From Desulfobacter postgatei (GTDB taxonomy: Bacteria > Desulfobacterota > Desulfobacteria > Desulfobacterales > Desulfobacteraceae), in the NCBI GenBank assembly GCA_002747145.1, contig PDTI01000025.1:1-41577 (forward strand): 41,577 bases of DNA, given 5' to 3'. Below, piece after piece: positions 37,012 through 41,577 of this stretch. The position numbers were made by a program, and so were the translations under genes. Position 1 is the first letter of the stretch. The number at the start of each line of letters is the position of its first letter. Under the pieces are notes generated by a model, which saw only the letters and a program-made list of their open reading frames with translations, had not been told where the DNA came from and did no database searches.

Positions 37012-38025
37012 TTAACCGGACAAGGGAAAATGACAGGCCGTCAGATGCCCAGGGTCATCATGATCGCAGGCAGAAAGGGTTGGTACCTTTTCAAAACACA
37101 GGGATTGAGCCACAGGACAGCGGGAAGAAAATCTGCACCCCGGCGGCGGATGTTGGGCTGAAGGAATCTCACCTTTAAGCGGGATTCTGTTTGAAATATG
37201 GTCTGGATCTGCTACGGGGACAGCCTCCAGCAATGCTTTTGTATAAGGATGGCCCGGATGTTTATATATGTTTTGGGCATCGGCAATTTCCATGATACGG
37301 CCCAGGTACATGACAATGATACGGTCGGACATATGGCGGACCACGGACAGATCATGGGAAATAAACAGGTATGTCAGGCCCATTTCAGACTGCAAATCCA
37401 GTAACAAATTCAAAATCTTTGACTGAACCGAAACATCCAGGGCAGAAACCGGTTCATCGCAGATCACGATCTGCGGGGTCATGCTGATGGCCCGGGCAAT
37501 ACCGATGCGCTGGCGCTGTCCCCCTGAAAACTCATGGGGATATTTGGTCAAATCCCCGGAATCAAGACCCACCTGATCTAGTAATAACTTGATCTGTGTG
37601 ACCGTTTCCTGTTGTGACACCCCATGAATGCGAAACTTTTCTTCCAGAATCTGACGCACGGTCTGTCTGGGGTTTAAGGATTCAAAAGGGTCTTGAAAAA
37701 TCATCTGGGCCCGGGTTGAAAACGCTTTACGTTTTTTCCGGGTCATGGCAGACAATGGTTTTCCATCTAGAAGAATGCGGCCCTGGGTCAAGGGATACAA
37801 CCCCATGATACACCGGCCCAACGTGGTTTTTCCACATCCGGATTCTCCCACGATACCCAGGGTTTCCCCGTTGAAAACTGAAAAACTGACATCATCCACT
37901 GCATGGACATTACCGGTGTGGCGCAGGAAAACACCCGAGGTGACTGGAAAATATTTTTTCAGATTCTGGATATCCAGAATCGGTCTATCAGAGTTTTCTA
38001 AATATGGGAACACGGATTGTGGCAA
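37012..38025 (-). CDS. oppF: Oligopeptide ABC transporter ATP-binding protein (OppF-type)
   Basis: Second ATPase of a peptide importer. Walker A is GESGCGKTT, the signature is FSGGQRQR, Walker B is IVICDEPVSALD, and the switch His is in FISHDLSVV. The C-terminal oligopeptide-transporter domain has the Cys-containing PPPGCRFSSRCPVAQ motif for a 4Fe-4S-like site. The start is uncertain: the frame offers TTG at the 5' end or GTG four codons later, with no ribosome site for either, and a repeat copy lies directly upstream. It is separated from oppD by cspA and that repeat. Confidence 0.93.
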   Translation of the reverse strand: MPQSVFPYLENSDRPILDIQNLKKYFPVTSGVFLRHTGNVHAVDDVSFSVFNGETLGIVGESGCGKTTLGRCIMGLYPLTQGRILLDGKPLSAMTRKKRKAFSTRAQMIFQDPFESLNPRQTVRQILEEKFRIHGVSQQETVTQIKLLLDQVGLDSGDLTKYPHEFSGGQRQRIGIARAISMTPQIVICDEPVSALDVSVQSKILNLLLDLQSEMGLTYLFISHDLSVVRHMSDRIIVMYLGRIMEIADAQNIYKHPGHPYTKALLEAVPVADPDHISNRIPLKGEIPSAQHPPPGCRFSSRCPVAQSLCFEKVPTLSACDHDDPGHLTACHFPLSG

Positions 38026-38050
38026 CAGAAAAAAATAAGACCCATAGGCT

Positions 38051-38231
38051 TAAGGCCCATGATCAGAATTAAATCTGCCACAGATACGCCGGATTTTAAG
38101 TCACCATCAAGGCACGCCAATGGACGCATATTGGTTATATGTGTCCTTTGGCGAAGTGAAATCTCATGAAAATTGGTTCTCATTTTCATGGAACTGCAGC
38201 CGATTCATCAATTACCAAACAGGCTCTTAGA
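38051..38231. repeat. Dispersed repeat, copy C
   Basis: Aligns with copy B from AAGGCCCATGATCAGAATTAAA to CAAACAGGCTCTTAG. The 37-nt hairpin (38116-38152) is kept, with one T-T mismatch and one wobble. The right end (38181-38218) is a closer inverted match to the left end of copy B, GATGAATCGGCTGCA. The left end is missing where the oppF 5' region begins. It lies between the cspA terminator and oppF. Confidence 0.75.
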
Positions 38232-38255
38232 GAAAAGGCAGAAAATATGGGCACC

Positions 38256-38298
38256 AAAAAAGGGTTTATGAACGGAACCATTGTTCAAAAACCCTTTG
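38256..38298 (-). terminator. Intrinsic terminator after cspA
   Basis: On the minus strand AAAGGGTTT...GAAC pairs with GTTC...AAACCCTTT and ends in a T-run. It lies about 10 bp after the cspA stop and should also stop read-through from oppD into oppF. Confidence 0.75.
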
Positions 38299-38307
38299 AA
38301 AATAGAC

Positions 38308-38508
38308 TTACTGGACAGTTACGTTGACCGCTGCAGGTCCTTTTTGTCCATCCTCCACATCAAAAGTGACCCGGTCACCCTCATTAAGAGATTTAAAGCC
38401 TGTTGCATTGATGCCGGTATGATGCACGAATACGTCAGGTCCCTCCTCCTGTTCTATAAATCCGTATCCTTTTGCATCATTAAACCACTTTACGATCCCA
38501 TTTGCCAT
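38308..38508 (-). CDS. CspA-family cold-shock protein
   Basis: 66-residue single-strand nucleic-acid-binding protein, acting as RNA chaperone or antiterminator. RNP1 is KGYGFI and RNP2 is VFVHH, within [24 protein letters not shown] is well placed before the ATG; the open frame extends 19 codons upstream but through leader sequence. It has its own promoter, a leader of about 118 nt with a 5' hairpin, and a terminator, so it is a self-contained unit sitting between oppD and oppF. Confidence 0.95.
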   Translation of the reverse strand: MANGIVKWFNDAKGYGFIEQEEGPDVFVHHTGINATGFKSLNEGDRVTFDVEDGQKGPAAVNVTVQ

Positions 38509-38602
38509 TGCGACTCTCTCCTTACTTGTAATGAATAAATTTAGTTTCAAACTCAGGTTCTGCAACGCCGAAAATGGGGTCCAGCCCTTAGAACGAAACT
38601 TT

Positions 38603-38627
38603 CAAAGCCCTGCAATTCGCAGCTTTG
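38603..38627 (-). promoter_or_regulatory. Stem-loop at the 5' end of the cspA leader
   Basis: CAAAGC and GCTTTG enclose an inner TGC/GCA pair around GAATT. It would fall at the very start of the cspA mRNA if the adjacent promoter is used. A 5' stem in a long leader is a common feature of cold-shock mRNAs and can stabilise the transcript. Confidence 0.4.
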
Positions 38628-38632
38628 CCTGT

Positions 38633-38660
38633 ATATTATTAGCTTTTGCTTAAAAATCAA
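38633..38660 (-). promoter_or_regulatory. Promoter of cspA
   Basis: On the minus strand TTGATT (38660-38655), a 16-bp spacer, then TAATAT (38638-38633). It begins just 3 bp beyond the oppD stop. The expected start of transcription is near 38627. Confidence 0.55.
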
Positions 38661-38663
38661 GGA

Positions 38664-39680
38664 TTATTTATTAAAATCTAATTTTTTTTCGCCACCACGA
38701 ACCAAATGGCATGCGGCAAAATGGCTGGAAGAGACAGGCGTCAGCCGGGGGCGGTGGTTTTCGCACTGTGTCAATGCACGTTTGCAGCGTTTGGCAAATC
38801 GACATCCGGCCGGCATTTCAGACAACGCAGGCACATTCCCGGGGATGGTGGGCAGCGGTTTTTTCGCTGTGTGCGCCAGGGAAGGCATGGATTGTAACAG
38901 TCCTTTGGTGTAAGGGTGAAAGGGGTGCCGAAACAGGGTTGTCACGGAAGCGCTCTCAGCCACGGTACCGGCATACATGACAATGACCCTGTCACAGTTT
39001 TCTGCGATCAGTCCAAGATCATGAGTAATTAAAATCACAGTCATCCCTGTTGTATTCCGGAATTGAAAAATAAGGTCCATAATCTGAGCCTGTACGGTTA
39101 CATCCAATGCTGTGGTGGGCTCATCGGCAATGAGAATATCCGGTTCACAGGCCAGTGCCATGCCGATCATTACCCGCTGGCGCATCCCGCCGGACAATTG
39201 ATGGGGATACTTTTTCATGACCTGCCGGGCATCGGAAATCCCCACCTTTTCAAGCATCTGCGACGACGCTGTATGTTTGTCTTTTGTTCCCATGTCCGGG
39301 AAATGCAGGGAGTAAATTTCTGCAAGCTGACGGGCTATGGTATGAACCGGGTTCAATGCGGTCATGGGCTCCTGGAAAATCATGGATATTTTTTTGCCCC
39401 GGATTTTGCGCATGGCGTCCATGGGAAGGTCAAGCAGATTTCTTCCGTTAAACAGGATTTCACCATCTTTGATTGTTGACACAGGCTTTGGCAAAAGCCG
39501 CATTATACCCAAGGCGGTCACACTTTTGCCACACCCGGATTCCCCGACAATACCCAGTATCTGGCCGGATTTGAGGTCAAAACTGACATCATCCACGGCA
39601 AGGACCTGTCCCTGGCCAGTCTGAAATGCAACCCCAAGGTGCTTCACGGTTAGAAGCGGTGGGTGATTTGTTTGATTCAT
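38664..39680 (-). CDS. oppD: Oligopeptide ABC transporter ATP-binding protein (OppD-type)
   Basis: First ATPase of the peptide importer. Walker A is GESGCGKSV near residue 44, the Q-loop is [10 protein letters not shown], the signature is LSGGMRQR, Walker B is [12 protein letters not shown], and the switch His is in LITHDLGLI. The C-terminal extension has [18 protein letters not shown], typical of OppD/DppD. It has 338 residues, normal for the family. Its ATG overlaps the stop of the binding-protein gene (ATGA). The permease genes oppB and oppC are not in the window and probably lie upstream of 41577. Confidence 0.95.
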   Translation of the reverse strand: MNQTNHPPLLTVKHLGVAFQTGQGQVLAVDDVSFDLKSGQILGIVGESGCGKSVTALGIMRLLPKPVSTIKDGEILFNGRNLLDLPMDAMRKIRGKKISMIFQEPMTALNPVHTIARQLAEIYSLHFPDMGTKDKHTASSQMLEKVGISDARQVMKKYPHQLSGGMRQRVMIGMALACEPDILIADEPTTALDVTVQAQIMDLIFQFRNTTGMTVILITHDLGLIAENCDRVIVMYAGTVAESASVTTLFRHPFHPYTKGLLQSMPSLAHTAKKPLPTIPGNVPALSEMPAGCRFAKRCKRALTQCENHRPRLTPVSSSHFAACHLVRGGEKKLDFNK

Positions 39681-41566
39681 TTCGATGGGATCTCTCTTCT
39701 ATATTTATCATCAATGATGGTGACCGCCGCCAACTTCTGTTTCGCTTTCATGGCGGTAAGGGTCTGTTTCCGAATATGATCATCAATCCAGAAAAGCCCG
39801 CCCGTAGTCGATGCAAAAGGATCAAACAAACCATTGGACACAGGGGTGCCGTGACATTTTGGCAACCGCATCCATCGCCAGTAGGCCAGCCGGACATAGG
39901 GCACCATATAGGAGGGTACATAGGCACAGGTATCATGTATCTTCTTTTGGATCGTTTTTGATAAGTTGATGCGTTCCTGCTCATCCAGACTGTCCCGGTA
40001 CTGATCAATGAGCTTGTCCAGTTCAGGATCATCCGTGTTGGTTATGTTATTGGTCTGGGGTTTATGCGCGTTGTCCGAGTGCCATCCCTGCCAAAAGGAG
40101 GGCCGCATGCTGGTACTCCAGCCCATCCAGGCCACATCGTGTTTTTTCTCCAGGGTTTTCTTAAACATGGCCGTGGGATCAAGGCGCTCCAGTTTCAGGT
40201 CGATCCCGGCCTTAAGCGCGTCTTCCTTCAAGACCACAAGGCGTGGCATATGCGCTTCCATGTAATAGGTCACAGTAACGGAAAACCGCATATTTCCTTT
40301 TTGCCAGATGCCGTCCGGCCCTCTGTGCCAGCCCGCCTGGTTCATCAGTAATTCAACCCTTGAAATATCGTATCCACGGGGTTTAATCGTGTAATCCGTA
40401 TATTCTCCATATCCGTAAAAGGCCTGGGGCAAACGGAAATAATCCCCCCTTAAAACCTGATGGATCACCTTATCCATGTTCATGGCATGGGCAAAGGCCT
40501 GGCGGACTTTAATATCCTTGAATATGGGCCGGTCCAGGTTCAGCCACAGCCCCCTGGACGGCTGTTCCAGATCATTGAAAAACCAGATCCGTTCCACATA
40601 TCCGTTATGAATAACCGGGGTGTTGGATTTCTGATGCCAGAATTTGGGCAGCACCATACCAAATGTATCCAGCCGGCCTTTCTTAAAATATTCCCACTGC
40701 ATGTTAACATCACGGATTACCGTAAAAATCACCGAATCCACGTTAAACCGGTTTTTTAAATACCGCCGCTCCTTTGCCCACCACTGTTTTTTCCGGGAAA
40801 ACCGGATAAACCGCCCTTTTTTAAAATCACTGATCTGATAAGCTCCGGTATTGGGTACAACGGCCCAGTTGAACCGGGATACAAAATCATCTGCCAAGGT
40901 TTTAAAAAAATGTTCAGGCGTGGGACTGATGCTCAGTTTCAGATAAAGGTCAGGCACGGCCTTGGTGCTTTTTACCCCAATGGTATAATCGTCAAACGCA
41001 GTAACAGATTCAATCTCCCGGGTGTAGTAATCATTATACCAGGGCGCCACAATATGTTCGGACCGCATGAATGTAAGGGTATACACGTAGTCCCTGGCGG
41101 TTACCGGCACCCCGTTTGACCACCGGGCATCAGGGTCCAGCTTGAAATACATGGTCTTTTTATCAGGGCCATAAGCCCAGTGGGTGGCAAGCTCGGGGAT
41201 AATACGCCGGGAGAAAGGATGCAGATTGATCAAAGAGAGCTGGTTGTCCAGAATTGCACTTCTGAAAGCGCCGTTGGAATCCGGTCCCACCACCCTGAAG
41301 GTCATGGGAAAATTCGCGATGGCCCCCCGGAGTACCCCGCCTTTTTCAGCATTGTCCGAGGCAAAGACCGAGTCTGTATTATTGGTGCGCCACCGGATTT
41401 TGTCAGGTAACTTTTGATACACCAGGGGCGCAAGCCCTTCATTGGAAGGGGGAGCCGATGGGATCGCCTTTGAAGGCTGGTCAGATGAGCATCCGAACAG
41501 TCCCCCCAAAAGGCAAAGAAGAGAAATACCCCATCCTGAAAATAAAACCTGTCTGAATATCACCAT
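39677..41566 (-). CDS. YejA-like peptide-binding lipoprotein (extracellular solute-binding family 5)
   Basis: Periplasmic solute-binding protein of a peptide ABC importer. The signal ends in a lipobox-like LFGC (C26), so it is likely membrane-anchored by lipid. The long mature part (629 residues in all) resembles YejA rather than the roughly 540-residue OppA: DPDARWSNGVPVTARDYVYT, then RGLWLNLDRPIFKDIKVRQAFAHAMN and WMGWSTSMRPSFWQGWHSDNA. AAGGA lies close upstream of the ATG, and the gene is complete just inside the window edge. YejA proteins bind peptides such as microcin C in E. coli; the substrate here is unknown. Confidence 0.9.
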   Translation of the reverse strand: MVIFRQVLFSGWGISLLCLLGGLFGCSSDQPSKAIPSAPPSNEGLAPLVYQKLPDKIRWRTNNTDSVFASDNAEKGGVLRGAIANFPMTFRVVGPDSNGAFRSAILDNQLSLINLHPFSRRIIPELATHWAYGPDKKTMYFKLDPDARWSNGVPVTARDYVYTLTFMRSEHIVAPWYNDYYTREIESVTAFDDYTIGVKSTKAVPDLYLKLSISPTPEHFFKTLADDFVSRFNWAVVPNTGAYQISDFKKGRFIRFSRKKQWWAKERRYLKNRFNVDSVIFTVIRDVNMQWEYFKKGRLDTFGMVLPKFWHQKSNTPVIHNGYVERIWFFNDLEQPSRGLWLNLDRPIFKDIKVRQAFAHAMNMDKVIHQVLRGDYFRLPQAFYGYGEYTDYTIKPRGYDISRVELLMNQAGWHRGPDGIWQKGNMRFSVTVTYYMEAHMPRLVVLKEDALKAGIDLKLERLDPTAMFKKTLEKKHDVAWMGWSTSMRPSFWQGWHSDNAHKPQTNNITNTDDPELDKLIDQYRDSLDEQERINLSKTIQKKIHDTCAYVPSYMVPYVRLAYWRWMRLPKCHGTPVSNGLFDPFASTTGGLFWIDDHIRKQTLTAMKAKQKLAAVTIIDDKYRREIPSK

Positions 41567-41577
41567 TTTTCCTTGAT

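Overview
This window reads as core chromosome of a strictly anaerobic, sulfate-reducing deltaproteobacterium of the Desulfobacterales type. The strongest markers are the alternative (siroheme-derived) heme pathway genes ahbC and ahbD around hemB, a long PPi-type phosphofructokinase, a DUF39 homocysteine-biosynthesis protein, and Gram-negative envelope genes (kdsA, kdsC, lptCAB, surA-like). The species cannot be fixed from the sequence alone.

Layout. (1) 1-800: the 3' end of an ISKra4-type transposase runs into the 3' end of an NtrC-type regulator gene. (2) 673-7599, minus strand: M23 peptidase, then a DUF39 protein; and lepB-pyrB-pyrC-response regulator, tightly packed. (3) 7600-8023: a divergent intergenic region with a sigma70-like promoter, a palindrome over its -10, and a 229-bp element with terminal inverted repeats. 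(4) 8024-14985, plus strand: kdsA-kdsC-lptC-lptA-lptB-rpoN-hpf-ptsN-rapZ-EIIA(Man), the LPS-transport/sigma54/nitrogen-PTS block. (5) 15052-17469: gap-tpiA-secG-tRNA-Leu(GAG), a terminator, and a small Cys-rich protein. (6) 17519-22543: an unusual ClpX-like ATPase translationally coupled to ahbC-hemB-ahbD. (7) 22806-26336, minus strand: a diguanylate cyclase gene followed by pfp. (8) 26546-28716: ftsY and a decayed TPR gene. (9) 28782-36850, minus strand: two SurA-type chaperones, mgtE, recO, a GHMP kinase, a small acidic protein, a nucleoside phosphorylase and ligA. (10) 37012-41566, minus strand: peptide ABC transporter genes (YejA-like binding protein, oppD, oppF), with a self-contained cspA unit and a repeat lodged between oppD and oppF.

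How the genes fit together. Many junctions are ATGA or 1-bp overlaps (kdsA/kdsC, kdsC/lptC, clpX-like/ahbC, ahbC/hemB, hemB/ahbD, oppA/oppD), so translational coupling is common. The kds/lpt genes make Kdo and export LPS. rpoN with hpf, ptsN, rapZ and an EIIA(Man) forms a regulatory phosphorelay lacking local HPr and EI. The heme block converts ALA to porphobilinogen (HemB) and carries out the last two radical-SAM steps to heme b.

The least ordinary items are: the ClpX-like ATPase with what looks like a duplicated C-terminal small domain, coupled to heme genes; a three-copy dispersed repeat with a strong hairpin and terminal inverted repeats; a regulator whose DNA-binding helix is out of frame beside an IS remnant; and the opp cluster interrupted by cspA. 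I saw no CRISPR array, prophage or rRNA gene.
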